Assembly: GCA_016213105.1 (NCBI GenBank)
Contig: JACRBN010000011.1
Coordinates: 62,001-126,000 of the forward strand
DNA from: Chloroflexota bacterium
GTDB taxonomy: Bacteria > Chloroflexota > Anaerolineae > Anaerolineales > Villigracilaceae
Direction: 5' to 3'
DNA length: 64,000 nt
The notes under the pieces are model-generated. The model ran no database searches and was not told where the DNA came from. It saw nothing but the letters and a program-made list of their open reading frames with translations. The first letter of the stretch is position 1. Every line of letters begins with the position of its first letter. The position numbers and the translations under genes were made by a program. Positions 7,947-17,418 of the stretch are shown here, piece by piece.

Positions 7947-8018
7947 GGCGCGGCAGAACATCTCCATTCGCATGGCCATGGTCATTGCCACCATTGGGAA
8001 AGCGGGTTTCGTGTTCAT
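7932..8018 (-). CDS. Met-rich leader peptide of metG (putative attenuator ORF)
   Basis: A 28-codon ORF, MNTKPAFPMVAM...RAWRAR, with seven Met codons; five of them alternate at positions 12, 14, 16, 18 and 20. Nothing else in it looks like a protein domain. It has no Shine-Dalgarno sequence, but a TAAAAT box ends 8 nt before the ATG, so the mRNA would start at or near the start codon. A terminator and a competing antiterminator follow in the order expected of trp- or his-type attenuators. The likely role is sensing of charged tRNA-Met by ribosome stalling, so metG rises when Met-tRNA is short. No experiment supports this yet. Confidence 0.65.
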   Translation of the reverse strand: MNTKPAFPMVAMTMAMRMEMFCRAWRAR

Positions 8019-8026
8019 AGGCGGCA

Positions 8027-8054
8027 ATTTTACTACAACCGTTTCGTTTCACAA
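8027..8054 (-). promoter_or_regulatory. Promoter for the metG leader transcript
   Basis: TTGTGA (8054-8049) and TAAAAT (8032-8027) are separated by 16 bp. Transcription would begin around 8018-8021, at or just before the leader ATG. Confidence 0.55.
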
Positions 8055-8198
8055 AGGAATTTTGCGCAGGCTTCCCCCGGGACGATGGCGTCCGCGCTCC
8101 TGCGACCGTTAGTTACCTGTAATGGTTTGGCCCTTCCATTTATGCTAGACTTGGATAGGATTTATCGAACTGCCCAACCACTCTATCCTGGAGGAAGA

Positions 8199-11100
8199 AT
8201 GCCATTATTCACGGGGCGAAGTCGAATACTTCACTATGGCGGGATGGGGTTTGTCCTTGGCCTGATCTTCCCCTTCCTGGGAAGCTGGATCGAGAGTGCC
8301 CTGCTTGGCCTTCCGTGGAACTGGTCTTCCTTTATCACCATCCAGCGCAGCCAGCCGCTGATTTGGTTCATCGATATTCTGCCGTTCTTCCTGTCGGCCA
8401 TCTTCATGTTGATCGGCCGTCGCCAGGAATTGGAGGCGGCGCATGCTAGGCTGGAGGAATCGGTCAGCGACCAGGACCAGCTCCTCAAATCCACGTGGGC
8501 GCTGATCGACCGCAGCGAACGGGAGTGGGAGACGCTCTTCGATGCGCTCTCCGACCCGATCTTCGTCACCGATGATGTGGGACGCATCCAGCGCTGTAAT
8601 CGCGCGGTGGCGAACAAGCTCCAGATCCCATTCAAGGACATCATCAACAAACCCGTGCTGGAGATTCTGTCGATGGGGGCCTCCGAGAACCAGGAAAATT
8701 ACCGCAACGAGCAAAACGAATTTCCGTGGCTGGGCAGGGTCTACGAGTTGTCCTCCTTTCCCATTCACGCCAAGAATTCCACCCGCCAGACCATCGTGAT
8801 CTGCCACGATGTGAGCGAGCGCAAGGCCGCCGAGCAGGAGGTATTGTGGCGCAAGGAGTATTTCGAGGCCCTGGTGAGCAGCAGCCCGGTGTCCATTGTG
8901 GTGATGGATCGGGACGAGCGCATCGTTTCCATCAATCCCGCCTTCGAAAAACTGTTTGGCTACAGCAGCCAGGAGGCGGTCGGCCAGGTGCTGGATACGC
9001 TTGTCGCCACCGAGGAGACCCTGGCGGAGGCCGCCGAATTTTCCAGGCAGATCATGCTGGGCGAGATCCACGGCATCGTCAAACGCCGCCGCAAGGACGG
9101 CGCCCTGGTGGACGTGGAACTGTCGGGCGTGCCGGTCATCGTGGCGGGCGAGAGGATCGGGGGCCTGGCCCTGTACCACGACATCACTGACCTGGTGCGC
9201 GCCCGCCGCGAGGCCGAGGATTCCAACCGCGCCAAGAGCGAATTCCTCGCCAATATGAGTCATGAGATCCGCACCCCGATGAACGGCGTGATCGGCATGT
9301 TGGAACTGACCCTCGAAACCGACCTGACCAAGGATCAGCGCGATTACCTGCAAACCTCACTGAACAGCGCCGAAGCATTGCTTTCCCTGTTGAACGACAT
9401 TCTCGATTTTTCCAAGATCGAGGCGGGCCGGCTGGAGTTCGAGAGCATCGGCTTCAACCTGCGCAACACGGTCGAGGATGTGGCCTATACCCTGGCCAAA
9501 CGCGCCCAGGACAAGGGCCTCGAAATGGTCGGCCTGGTCCACCCCGACCTGGATTTCGAACTGAGCGGCGACCCCAGCCGCCTGCGCCAGATCCTCGTCA
9601 ACCTGGTGGGCAACGCCATCAAGTTCACGCACCAGGGTGAGATCGTTATTCGCGCGGAGCCGCACGTCGAAACCGATGGCGCGCTGACGGTGCGCTTCTC
9701 GGTGCAGGATACGGGCATCGGCATCCCGGTCGAACGTCAGCGCGCCATCTTCGAACGCTTCACCCAGGCCGACGGTTCGACCACGCGCAGGTACGGTGGC
9801 ACAGGCCTGGGACTGGCCATTTGCAAACAGTTGGTCGATGGCATGGGCGGCGTCATTGGCGTGGATAGCGTGCCAGGGCAGGGCAGCACCTTCTGGTTCA
9901 CCCTGCCGTTCCGCAGGCGGCCGGTCAAAATCCAGACTGAACCTTTGCTGCCCGTCAGGGAGGTGGATTGGAAGAGCCTGCGCATCCTTGGCGTGGACGA
10001 CAACACCACCAACCGCACGGTGCTCTCGCATATCCTCGAAGGGTCTGGCTGCCAGATCGACGTGGTTTCGAGCGGGGCGAGAGCCATCGAGACCCTGCGC
10101 AAGGCGGCCCGCTCAGGCAATCCATACCACATCGTGCTGCTGGACATGCAAATGCCGGTCATGGACGGCGAACAAACCGCCCGCGAGATCAAATCCGATC
10201 CTCTCATCGCCGAGGCGAAGATCATCATCCTCACCTCCATCGGCCAGCGTGGAGACGCCGCCCGCCTCGAAGCGCTTGGCTGCGCGGGCTATTTGCTGAA
10301 ACCTGTCAAACAGCAGATGTTGTTCGAAGCCCTCAGCGCCGTGCTGGAACTGGATCATGAGGAGAAAAAAGGCCTCATCACCCGCCACACGCTTTCCGAG
10401 CAAAGGCGCGGGTTGCGCGTGTTGCTGGCCGAGGACAATCCCGTCAATCAAAAGCTGGCCGTGCTCATTTTACAAAGGTCGGGCTACTCGGTCGATACGG
10501 TGGAAAACGGCCAGGCGGCGCTGGAGCAGGCCCTGCGCGGCAATTACGACGCCATTCTGATGGATGTGCAGATGCCCGAAATGGATGGCTGTGAGGCCAC
10601 CCGCCGCATCCGCACCGCCAGGACGGGGAGCCGCATCCCGATCATCGCCATGACCGCCCACGCCCTCAAAGGTGACCGGGACCGCTGTTTGGAGGCGGGC
10701 ATGGACGATTACCTCACCAAACCCATCGAGCGGGATGTCCTGTTGCAGACGCTCGACAAATGGATTCAAGTCCCCGAGGGAGTCCGTGCCCGCGTGGAAA
10801 CGCCCACCCCGCCCGTGCCTGCCGCTGCGCCGGCCCCGTCCGCCGCGGACGAAGCGCCCATGGATTATGACGAGGCGCTGCTCCGTTTCGATAACGACCG
10901 TGCCTTTCTCGAATCCATGTGCGCCGAGTTGATCGCGGGCATCCCCACGCGCATCTCCGACATGCGGAATGACCTGCAAATGGGCAACGCCAACGATTTC
11001 TTTCGCCACGCGCACAACCTGAAAGGCATGGTGGCGAACTTCTCGGCGCGTCCGCTGGTGCGCCTGGCCGCCGAAATGGAAGCCCTGGGCCGCACCGAAG

Positions 11101-11219
11101 ATCTGACCAACGCCAGCGCGCTCCTCGCACAAATGGATGTGGAGTTTGACCGTCTGCGCGCCTTTCTGCTCGGACTTGGGATTTCGCTTAAAGCCGAGGA
11201 AAGGCAGGATGGTTTTTAG
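8199..11219 (+). CDS. Hybrid sensor histidine kinase (PAS-PAS-HisKA-HATPase-REC-REC-HPt)
   Basis: A 1006-residue membrane phosphorelay protein. Two hydrophobic segments (about 12-36 and 54-73) precede a short coiled coil, two PAS domains (about 110-205 and 220-330), HisKA with His355 ([12 protein letters not shown]), HATPase_c (N box [12 protein letters not shown] boxes DTGIGIP and GGTGLGLA), REC1 (phosphoacceptor Asp649), REC2 (Asp789) and a C-terminal HPt domain (His939 in HAHNLKG). This is a BarA/ArcB-like layout with a complete internal relay, so the output partner is probably elsewhere. GGAGGA at 8190-8195 fixes the ATG at 8199. The stimulus is unknown. It diverges from the metG leader. 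Confidence 0.93.
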   Translation: MPLFTGRSRILHYGGMGFVLGLIFPFLGSWIESALLGLPWNWSSFITIQRSQPLIWFIDILPFFLSAIFMLIGRRQELEAAHARLEESVSDQDQLLKSTWALIDRSEREWETLFDALSDPIFVTDDVGRIQRCNRAVANKLQIPFKDIINKPVLEILSMGASENQENYRNEQNEFPWLGRVYELSSFPIHAKNSTRQTIVICHDVSERKAAEQEVLWRKEYFEALVSSSPVSIVVMDRDERIVSINPAFEKLFGYSSQEAVGQVLDTLVATEETLAEAAEFSRQIMLGEIHGIVKRRRKDGALVDVELSGVPVIVAGERIGGLALYHDITDLVRARREAEDSNRAKSEFLANMSHEIRTPMNGVIGMLELTLETDLTKDQRDYLQTSLNSAEALLSLLNDILDFSKIEAGRLEFESIGFNLRNTVEDVAYTLAKRAQDKGLEMVGLVHPDLDFELSGDPSRLRQILVNLVGNAIKFTHQGEIVIRAEPHVETDGALTVRFSVQDTGIGIPVERQRAIFERFTQADGSTTRRYGGTGLGLAICKQLVDGMGGVIGVDSVPGQGSTFWFTLPFRRRPVKIQTEPLLPVREVDWKSLRILGVDDNTTNRTVLSHILEGSGCQIDVVSSGARAIETLRKAARSGNPYHIVLLDMQMPVMDGEQTAREIKSDPLIAEAKIIILTSIGQRGDAARLEALGCAGYLLKPVKQQMLFEALSAVLELDHEEKKGLITRHTLSEQRRGLRVLLAEDNPVNQKLAVLILQRSGYSVDTVENGQAALEQALRGNYDAILMDVQMPEMDGCEATRRIRTARTGSRIPIIAMTAHALKGDRDRCLEAGMDDYLTKPIERDVLLQTLDKWIQVPEGVRARVETPTPPVPAAAPAPSAADEAPMDYDEALLRFDNDRAFLESMCAELIAGIPTRISDMRNDLQMGNANDFFRHAHNLKGMVANFSARPLVRLAAEMEALGRTEDLTNASALLAQMDVEFDRLRAFLLGLGISLKAEERQDGF

Positions 11220-11240
11220 CCTGCCTGATCCAAAATAAAA

Positions 11241-11266
11241 AGAGGCTCATGAGGAGCCTCTTTTTT
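11241..11266. terminator. Rho-independent terminator
   Basis: AGAGGCTC and GAGCCTCT with loop ATGAG are followed by a T run. It sits between the converging genes ending at 11219 (+) and 11296 (-). Confidence 0.88.
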
Positions 11267-11295
11267 GTTGCCGTGGATTTTGTGGTGTGCCAGGC

Positions 11296-11952
11296 TTACG
11301 CCTTGAGCAGCGCCATCAGAATGGTGGGGGAGCCGGTGATCTGGTTGGCGCCCGCCTCCTGCGCCTCCAGGAACATCTTCTCGGCCTTCTCCGCGGAGGT
11401 ATAGATGTAGATGGGCATGTCCTTGTTCATGACCCGCACCGATTTGACCAGTTCGATGCCGGCAGTGGCGTTGGAATTGCCGTTATCGGGATGGTCCAGG
11501 TCGGTGACGATTTTATCGAAGGTGAGGGTGCGCAATTTACCCAGCGCCTCCTGGGTGTCGAGGGCGGTGGTGACCGAGATGCCAGCCTCGCGCAAGCTTT
11601 CCATCATCACGGCATTGTTGCGCGGGTGATTATCCACCCACAGGAGCGAGCGGGTCTGCGGGCGGGGGGCGCTCTCGCGGACGTAGGCAACTTCCTCGCC
11701 GGGCTGCTGCAGGTCATGCAATTTTTGCAGCGCGGCCACCTGGTTTTGCAGATCCTTGATCAGGTCGGATTGCTGCTTGTTGTATTCCTCCATCGAAAGT
11801 TCCACCTCGCCGACTTTGACGGTGAACTTTCGCAGGCGGGCGGTTTCGATCAGTCCCTCCACCGGCTTGCGAAAGGCCAGCAGGATGACGATGACGATGA
11901 CGGGCCACAACAGGCTTGCGATGGCTTTTAGGATTTCGGGCAGGTATTCCAT
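11296..11952 (-). CDS. Membrane-anchored response-regulator-like protein
   Basis: A 218-residue protein. An N-terminal membrane segment (IASLLWPVIVIVILLAF) is followed by a charged coiled-coil stretch (SMEEYNKQQSDLIKDLQNQVAALQK) and a CheY-like domain beginning SLLWVDNHPRNN. The probable phosphoacceptor is the Asp in KIVTDLDHP; the usual conserved Lys position is not obvious, and IYIYTSAEKAE replaces the Thr/Ser-switch strand. Response regulators are normally soluble, so a tethered receiver with no output domain is unusual; it may act as a partner or phosphate sink for the adjacent hybrid kinase. GGAGGGAG precedes the ATG at 11952. Confidence 0.7.
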   Translation of the reverse strand: MEYLPEILKAIASLLWPVIVIVILLAFRKPVEGLIETARLRKFTVKVGEVELSMEEYNKQQSDLIKDLQNQVAALQKLHDLQQPGEEVAYVRESAPRPQTRSLLWVDNHPRNNAVMMESLREAGISVTTALDTQEALGKLRTLTFDKIVTDLDHPDNGNSNATAGIELVKSVRVMNKDMPIYIYTSAEKAEKMFLEAQEAGANQITGSPTILMALLKA

Positions 11953-11979
11953 GGGCAACTCCCTCCAGAGAAATGGGAG

Positions 11980-11997
11980 TGCAGACTTCAGTCTGCA
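11980..11997. repeat. Dispersed palindrome, copy 1
   Basis: An 18-bp palindrome made of TGCAGACT, TC and AGTCTGCA. The identical 18 bp occurs in the opposite orientation at 54227-54244. Confidence 0.75.
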
Positions 11998-12026
11998 CAC
12001 ATACGGAAGTAAAGCGGACTCTCGCT

Positions 12027-12053
12027 CCCTCTGGATTGCAAATCCAGCGGAGG
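12027..12053. repeat. 27-bp palindrome of the CCGCTGGATT family
   Basis: Arms TCCCTCTGGATT and AATCCAGCGGAG surround GCA. It is closely similar to 37332-37358 and, in part, to 39142-39168. It lies just 3' of the sigma factor gene. Confidence 0.7.
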
Positions 12054-12061
12054 CCGGCGGA

Positions 12062-13210
12062 TCACAAATAATCCTTGAGGTGGTGCGGTTGCTTGGGGTG
12101 TCGCAGGCGCCTGAGCGCGCGCCCCTCGATCTGGCGGATGCGCTCGCGGGTCAGGCCGAATTTCTGGCCCACCTCTTCGAGCGTGTACGGGTTGCCATCC
12201 TCCAGCCCGAAGCGCAGGCGCAGGATGTTGGCTTCGCGCGGCGGCAGGGAGGCCAGCACCTCCTCCAATTTTTCCTTGAGCATGGACTGGTACGCGCTTT
12301 GCAGCGGGGTGGGGCTGAACTCATCCTCGATGAAGTGGCCCAGCTCAGACTCGTCATCCTCGCCGACGGGAGATTCGAGCGAGAGCGGCAGCCACGAGAC
12401 CTTCAGGATCCATTTCACCTTCTCGGTGCTCATCTGCAGGGCTTGGGCGACCTCTTCCACGGTGGGCTGGCGTCCCAGTTCCTGTTCGAGAGTATGGCTG
12501 GCCTTGTAGTACTGGCGGATACGGTCGGTCATGTGTACGGGCAGGCGGATGGTGCGCGCCTGGTCCGCGATGGCGCGTGTGATGGTCTGGCGGATCCACC
12601 ACGTGGCGTAGGTGGAGAAGCGAAAGCCGCGTTTGTAATCGTATTTTTCCACGGCCTTCATCAGCCCCAGGTTTCCCTCCTGGATCAGGTCGAGAAAGGG
12701 GACGCCGCAGTTCAGGTAGCGCTTGGCCACGCTGACCACCAGGCGGGTATTGGCCTTGATGAGGTGTTCGCGCGCCAGCAGTCCCTCCTGAATGACGGCG
12801 TCCAGGCTGCGGCGCAGGGCGGCGTTGGCGCGCCCATTCAGTTTGAGCCGGTCCTTCTTCGCGCGGCGGCCGTTCTCGATGCGGATGGCCAGTTCGAGTT
12901 CCTCGTCCACGGCCAGCAGGGGCACGCGCGACATCTCCTTGAGATACAGGCTGATGGTATCCTCGCTGGTCACGACATCGGAGGGCGGGAAGTCGAATTC
13001 GGGGGTGTCTGATTCGGTGTCGGAGGCCGCATCCTCGTCGGGGTCGACGATGTCCACCCCGCGATGCCGCAGCACCGACAATAGCAGACGCACCTGTTCC
13101 GTGTTGGCGTCCGGGACCGCCTCCATCAGGTCGTCGGTGGTCAGGTAGCCTTGTATGCCAGCCTTTTCCATGAGCAAGTCGATGGCCGCTTGATGTCTTT
13201 TGTGTACCAC
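12062..13210 (-). CDS. rpoD: Primary (RpoD/SigA-like) RNA polymerase sigma factor
   Basis: A 382-residue sigma-70 protein. An N-terminal region 1.1-like segment (about 1-55) and an acidic linker precede region 1.2 ([14 protein letters not shown]), region 2 ([38 protein letters not shown]), region 3 ([16 protein letters not shown]-type) and region 4 ([30 protein letters not shown]). Region 1.1 together with the conserved 2.4 segment indicates a group 1 housekeeping sigma rather than a stress paralogue, although a second RpoD cannot be excluded. The start is GTG at 13210, with AAGGA six bases upstream. It follows yceD closely and is probably co-transcribed with it. Confidence 0.93.
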   Translation of the reverse strand: MVHKRHQAAIDLLMEKAGIQGYLTTDDLMEAVPDANTEQVRLLLSVLRHRGVDIVDPDEDAASDTESDTPEFDFPPSDVVTSEDTISLYLKEMSRVPLLAVDEELELAIRIENGRRAKKDRLKLNGRANAALRRSLDAVIQEGLLAREHLIKANTRLVVSVAKRYLNCGVPFLDLIQEGNLGLMKAVEKYDYKRGFRFSTYATWWIRQTITRAIADQARTIRLPVHMTDRIRQYYKASHTLEQELGRQPTVEEVAQALQMSTEKVKWILKVSWLPLSLESPVGEDDESELGHFIEDEFSPTPLQSAYQSMLKEKLEEVLASLPPREANILRLRFGLEDGNPYTLEEVGQKFGLTRERIRQIEGRALRRLRHPKQPHHLKDYL

Positions 13211-13232
13211 GGGCTGTCCTTCGAAAACGGGG

Positions 13233-13739
13233 TTACAGCAGGTCTTTCAAGCTCGAAAATGGCGAGTTGTTGTGTTGAGGGCGATGGCCGCAGTCGACCA
13301 GGTTCAGGTTTTCCCCGCATTCCAGGCACAGGCCTTTGCACTCGGGTTTGCAAATTGGGTTGATGGGCACCTCCAGCAGGGCGTAATCGCGCAGCAGCGG
13401 TGCCAGGTCGATTTGGGCGTCATCGGGCAGAAGCAGGCCCGAGTCGGTGACGGATTTTTTGGAAAAGGCGTACAGTTCGGTGAAATCCCAGTGCAGGTCG
13501 TGCTGGAAGTCGGTCAGACAGCGCACACATTCGAGGGTGATGCCGCCCTTGAAATCTCCCTGCAGGAGCAGGCCCTGCGGGGTGCGGCTGATGCTGGCCA
13601 CACCCGAGAAGTGGGTCAATACCAGGTCGTCTTCGAGTTTTGCCTGCTCGAAATCGAAGGGGACTTTATGAAGATAACCGACTTCCTCGCTGACGATGAA
13701 GCCGACATTGATACGGAATGGTTTACGTGGATTGGTCAT
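13233..13739 (-). CDS. yceD: YceD/DUF177 family protein
   Basis: A 168-residue protein of the DUF177 family. The cysteine pairs LECVRCL and CKPECKGLCLECG are the family signature and probably bind zinc. In most bacteria yceD precedes rpmF (ribosomal protein L32) and has been linked to 23S rRNA accumulation; here rpmF is absent and the sigma factor gene follows after 22 bp. The ATG at 13739 begins MTNPRKPFRINVG; further in-frame ATGs upstream lack family similarity. No good Shine-Dalgarno sequence is visible. Confidence 0.82.
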   Translation of the reverse strand: MTNPRKPFRINVGFIVSEEVGYLHKVPFDFEQAKLEDDLVLTHFSGVASISRTPQGLLLQGDFKGGITLECVRCLTDFQHDLHWDFTELYAFSKKSVTDSGLLLPDDAQIDLAPLLRDYALLEVPINPICKPECKGLCLECGENLNLVDCGHRPQHNNSPFSSLKDLL

Positions 13740-13896
13740 GGCGACCGCGCGGGGGATGGGATTCGGACTTTCGCATAAGAAAACCCGTGCGTTCATTGTA
13801 GCACGGGTGATTCTCATCGTCAAGCGAAATGCGCGTAGTCAATCCAGAAGGGGCGGGTGACATGAAATGTTCAAACGCCAGATGACGCAGCCTGGT

Positions 13897-13928
13897 GGAA
13901 AATAAACAGCCGCCGGGAACGGCGGCTG
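13897..13928 (-). terminator. Rho-independent terminator after the polyprenyl synthase gene
   Basis: CAGCCGCC and GGCGGCTG form a perfect stem with a 6-nt loop, followed on the minus strand by TTTATTTTCC. Confidence 0.82.
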
Positions 13929-13945
13929 GAGCGGATCTAACGGTC

Positions 13946-14911
13946 TTATAACCTGCGATCCACGATGTATTTGGCCAGACTTTCGAGGGCCTCGCGTTCC
14001 ACCCCAGGGTGGAAGGGTTCGAGGCGCGTCAGGGCGCGTTCCACGAAGCGGCCCGCCTCCTGCATGGAGCGTTCGACGGCGTCGCTGTGGCGGATGTTCT
14101 CGATCAGGCGGGTCATGTTTTCGGCATTCGTCCAGCCGCCGCCGGGCAGGGATTGCACGTCGGGGTCCTCGGGATGGGCTTCGGCGTAGTAGATGGCAGG
14201 CAGGGTCACGAGGCCGTTGAGCAGGTCCGAGCCGATGGGTTTGCCGACAGCGGCCTGGTCGCCGTTGAAGTCGAGGATATCATCCACGACCTGGAAGGCC
14301 ATGCCGATCTGATAGCCGAAGTCGCGCATGGCCTCGATCTTTTCCTCGTCCACGGGGCTGATCATGGCGGCGGCGCGCGCGGTCATCTCGAAGAGCGAGG
14401 CGGTCTTGGCGTAGATGCGGCGGTAGTAATTGTCGCGTTCGATCAGTCCGCGCGAGGAGAACATCTGGGTTAACTCGCCGTTGACGATGACCGCCAGCGT
14501 TTCGGAGAAGGCTTTCATCAGCGGCAGGTAATCGGTTTCGGCGGCCAGCTTGGCGGCGCGCGCAAAGAGGAAGTCGCCCGTCAGCACTGTGGCGGGCGGG
14601 GACCAGCGCGCGTTGAGGGTGGGAATGCCGCGCCGCAGCAAGGCCCCGTCGATCAGGTCGTCGTGGACGAGGGTGGCGGTGTGCAGCAATTCCACGGCGG
14701 CGCCGAGCATGACGAGCCGCCACTCCTCCGCGCCCAGCATGTTGCCGACCAGCAGGCCGAGGGTGGGGCGGACGCGCTTGCCGCCCGCAGCGAGGATATG
14801 CTCGAGCGCGGCGCGCAGGTCGGGATGACATTCATCGGCCTGGGAGCGCATGCGCTCTTCAACGAGCTTGACTTGTTCCTGAACAGGTGTGAGAAAGGAT
14901 ACCGTACTCAA
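13946..14911 (-). CDS. Trans-polyprenyl diphosphate synthase
   Basis: A 321-residue all-helical prenyltransferase condensing isopentenyl diphosphate with an allylic diphosphate. It shows GKRVRP (44-49), the first aspartate-rich motif HDDLID (83-88) with the basic pair LRR after it, and the second motif DDILD (about 215). Small or hydrophobic residues before the first motif (VELLHTATLV) suggest a long-chain (C35-C50) product for quinone side chains, but chain length cannot be assigned with certainty. The start lies 1 bp after the tatD stop codon, so the two genes are co-transcribed. Confidence 0.92.
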   Translation of the reverse strand: MSTVSFLTPVQEQVKLVEERMRSQADECHPDLRAALEHILAAGGKRVRPTLGLLVGNMLGAEEWRLVMLGAAVELLHTATLVHDDLIDGALLRRGIPTLNARWSPPATVLTGDFLFARAAKLAAETDYLPLMKAFSETLAVIVNGELTQMFSSRGLIERDNYYRRIYAKTASLFEMTARAAAMISPVDEEKIEAMRDFGYQIGMAFQVVDDILDFNGDQAAVGKPIGSDLLNGLVTLPAIYYAEAHPEDPDVQSLPGGGWTNAENMTRLIENIRHSDAVERSMQEAGRFVERALTRLEPFHPGVEREALESLAKYIVDRRL

Positions 14912-14912
14912 A

Positions 14913-15746
14913 TCAGTCTCCCCAAGCGAAGAGCCGCGACGCGTTTCGGGTCATGATGTCGGCGACCTCCGCAGGGTGTTTGGAATGTATTTCTGCTATT
15001 TTATCAGCAATATGATGCACAAACGCAGGTTCGTTGCGTTTTCCCCTGTGCGGGACGGGGGCCAAAAATGGGGCGTCGGTTTCGATCAACAGGCGTTCGA
15101 GCGGAAGCTGGCTGATGACCTGGCGTTTCTGCTCGGCGTTTTTGTACGTGACAGGCCCCGTTACGCCGATGTGGAAATTCAGGGCCAGGGCCTTCTGCGC
15201 GGTGTCGAGCGTGCCGTTGAAGGAGTGTAACACGCCGGGGCGTTCGGCCAGTGGATGGTTTGCGGCGGCGAGGCCGGCCTGCCAGGCGCCGAGGATGTCG
15301 AGCAGGTCGACGGAGGCAGGCCCGAACCAGGCATCCTCCGCTTCGCGCATGTGGACGACGACGGGCAGGTTCACCTCCCTGGCCAGCGCCAACTGCGCCT
15401 GGAAGGCCTCACGCTGACGGGCCTGCCGGTCCGCTTCCTTGACCCAGTAATAGTCCAGGCCAATCTCGCCGATGGCGACGATCTTTTGGGCAGACTGCGC
15501 CAACTCACGCAGGTTGCCGATGGACGAGGCGTCCCAGGTGTCGAGGTCGGTGGGATGGAAGCCGACCGCGGCGTAGATCATGGGATGCGACGCGGCCAGT
15601 TTAACGGCGGCCAGGCTGGAGGTCCAGTGCAGGGCGGGGATGAGGATGCGCGCCAGGCCCGCATCCGCTGCGCGCTGGATCACGGCCTCGCGATCCTCGT
15701 CGAATTTGTGGTAATCCAGATGGCAGTGCGTATCGGTCAGGGTCAT
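14913..15746 (-). CDS. tatD: TatD-family metal-dependent hydrolase (DNase)
   Basis: A 277-residue TIM-barrel metal hydrolase. Metal ligands are visible as DTHCHLD (5-11), IGEIGLDYYW, VVVHMREAE and LLIETDAPFL. Family members are 3'-5' exonucleases acting in DNA repair and RNA turnover. TATAAT ends 15 nt before the ATG without a Shine-Dalgarno sequence, implying a very short leader. First gene of a two-gene operon with the polyprenyl synthase; divergent from the secreted protein at 15831. Confidence 0.92.
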   Translation of the reverse strand: MTLTDTHCHLDYHKFDEDREAVIQRAADAGLARILIPALHWTSSLAAVKLAASHPMIYAAVGFHPTDLDTWDASSIGNLRELAQSAQKIVAIGEIGLDYYWVKEADRQARQREAFQAQLALAREVNLPVVVHMREAEDAWFGPASVDLLDILGAWQAGLAAANHPLAERPGVLHSFNGTLDTAQKALALNFHIGVTGPVTYKNAEQKRQVISQLPLERLLIETDAPFLAPVPHRGKRNEPAFVHHIADKIAEIHSKHPAEVADIMTRNASRLFAWGD

Positions 15747-15830
15747 GGCGAAGGCAGGCGCATTATATCAGACGGATTGACGCCGCCCGCGGATGTTTGT
15801 ATAGTTGAAGAAACCCGATTGGAGGTGGTT

Positions 15831-17324
15831 ATGAAAAAATTTGTAAGCTCTCTTGCTTTGCTGGCCCTGTGCATGGCGCTGGCCGTCCAACCCGTGCATG
15901 CGGATGTGGCCCCGCCCGAGGCGCCGCCCGGTTCGAATCCGCTGCCCGGGGAGGGCACCACCCAGGTGGCGATGCTGGCCGAAACCGTCACCCTGACCGT
16001 TTTGCCTGATCCCGCCGACGCGCAAGGCGCCATTGCGAAGACGGTGGCCTCGTTCACCATGCGCAACCAGGGGACGCAGGCGGAGCAGATCCAGGTGCGC
16101 TTCCCGTTGAGTTTTGTGTTCTGGGGCAGCGACAAATATCCCGAGATCGGCGACCTGGTGGCGAAGGTCAACGGGATCAAGGTGGCGACGACGCGGCAGG
16201 TGCTGCCGTACACGCCCGCGAATCCCGTGGGCGCGGACTGTGTGGATTGTCCCGTGACGGCGCATCGCCAGATCGAGATGCCCTGGGCGGTCTTCGATGT
16301 GGGCTTTCCCCCGGGGGACGATGTGTCCATCGAGGTGAGCTACACCGTGCAGGGTTTTGGGATTTATCCGTACGAGAATTTTCGTTACATCCTGGAGACG
16401 GGCGCGGGCTGGAAGGATGCCATCGGCTCGGCAGATGTGATCGTGCGCCTGCCGTATGAGGCCAATGCCAGGAACGTGTGGGTGGAATTTACCGAGGGGT
16501 ACGCGGTGACCACGCCCGGCTTCGAGTTCCGTGGGAATGAGGTGCGCTGGCATTTCGAGAACCTGGAGCCGACCTCGGAGAACAATATCGAAATTTCCCT
16601 GCTGACGCCTTCCATGTGGCAAAAGATCTTGAATGAAACCGCCAACGTGACGCGCAACCCGCAGGATGGGGAGGCCTGGGGGCGGCTGGGCAAGGCCTAC
16701 AAGGAAGCCATCCGCATGCCCAAGGGCTTTTTGCGCAGCGACACAGTGGGGCGGGAGATGTACGCCCTGAGCAGGGACGCCTATGAGCGCTGCCTGACGC
16801 TCCTGCCGAAGGACTCGCTCTGGCACGCGGGCTACGCCGACTTGCTCTGGTCGCATTACTTATTCGATATTTACTATAGCGGCGAGACTGACCCCGATGG
16901 AGTCCTGCCGCGCCTGTTGAGTGAGTTGAGGATTGCCCTGGAATTGGATCCCAACAATCAGGTCGCCAAAAACTTGATGAGTGAGATCATCGTCGGCGTG
17001 CCCGATGTGGCGCGCAAGACCGATTCAGGCTACGATTTCCTGGCTCTGACGGCGACACCCACTCCGCCGATATCGTACGAAACGCCAACTGCGGCTCCTA
17101 CTGGAACTCCGTTTCCTTCCCCTCTTCCAGTCACATTGACGGTCAGGGAGATGACCCAGGCGGCAGGTGAAAACCCGACGCGCGAATCCTCTCAAGATTC
17201 TACGCATGCGAGCACCCCCACCCAGCCCCTGAAAGCGCCCGCCAATCCACTCTGCGGCGGGACGGCCATGCTCCTGCCTGCGCTGGCGGGGGCGCTGTGG
17301 TCCGTCCGCCGCAGGCGAGGCTGA
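15831..17324 (+). CDS. Secreted protein with helical repeats and a C-terminal Cys-Gly-Gly/TM/Arg anchor
   Basis: A 497-residue exported protein. It has a signal peptide (MKKFVSSLALLALCMALAVQPVHA), two probable beta-sandwich regions (about 40-260) and a helical TPR-like part with NPQDGEAWGRLGKAYKEAI and ALELDPNNQVAKNLMSE (about 270-390). A Thr/Pro-rich linker leads to LCGG, a hydrophobic stretch and RRRR at the very end. That tail resembles protein-sorting signals such as MYXO- or CGP-CTERM, so it is probably displayed on the cell surface. GGAGG precedes the ATG. No function is assignable. Confidence 0.75.
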   Translation: MKKFVSSLALLALCMALAVQPVHADVAPPEAPPGSNPLPGEGTTQVAMLAETVTLTVLPDPADAQGAIAKTVASFTMRNQGTQAEQIQVRFPLSFVFWGSDKYPEIGDLVAKVNGIKVATTRQVLPYTPANPVGADCVDCPVTAHRQIEMPWAVFDVGFPPGDDVSIEVSYTVQGFGIYPYENFRYILETGAGWKDAIGSADVIVRLPYEANARNVWVEFTEGYAVTTPGFEFRGNEVRWHFENLEPTSENNIEISLLTPSMWQKILNETANVTRNPQDGEAWGRLGKAYKEAIRMPKGFLRSDTVGREMYALSRDAYERCLTLLPKDSLWHAGYADLLWSHYLFDIYYSGETDPDGVLPRLLSELRIALELDPNNQVAKNLMSEIIVGVPDVARKTDSGYDFLALTATPTPPISYETPTAAPTGTPFPSPLPVTLTVREMTQAAGENPTRESSQDSTHASTPTQPLKAPANPLCGGTAMLLPALAGALWSVRRRRG

Positions 17325-17383
17325 GGGACAGATGTCGGAAGTCTGTTGAGATCAAAACTGACTTCCGAAATTTCTTGAATGAC

Positions 17384-17418
17384 ACACCGCCAGTTATTCG
17401 CTGGCGGTGTTCTTTTTT
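17384..17418 (+). terminator. Rho-independent terminator
   Basis: ACACCGCCAG and CTGGCGGTGT around a 7-nt loop, followed by TCTTTTTT. It serves the gene ending at 17324. The right arm also encodes the last codons of the opposing gene, whose stop codon lies in the loop. Confidence 0.85.

Noticed and set aside
7788-8018. T-box or SAM riboswitch upstream of metG
   Set aside because: No T-box sequence (AGGGTGGNACCGCG type), specifier loop or SAM-box core was found; the Met-rich ORF with terminator explains the region better.
13210-13233. rpmF (ribosomal protein L32) after yceD
   Set aside because: The expected neighbour is missing; only 22 bp separate yceD from the sigma factor gene.
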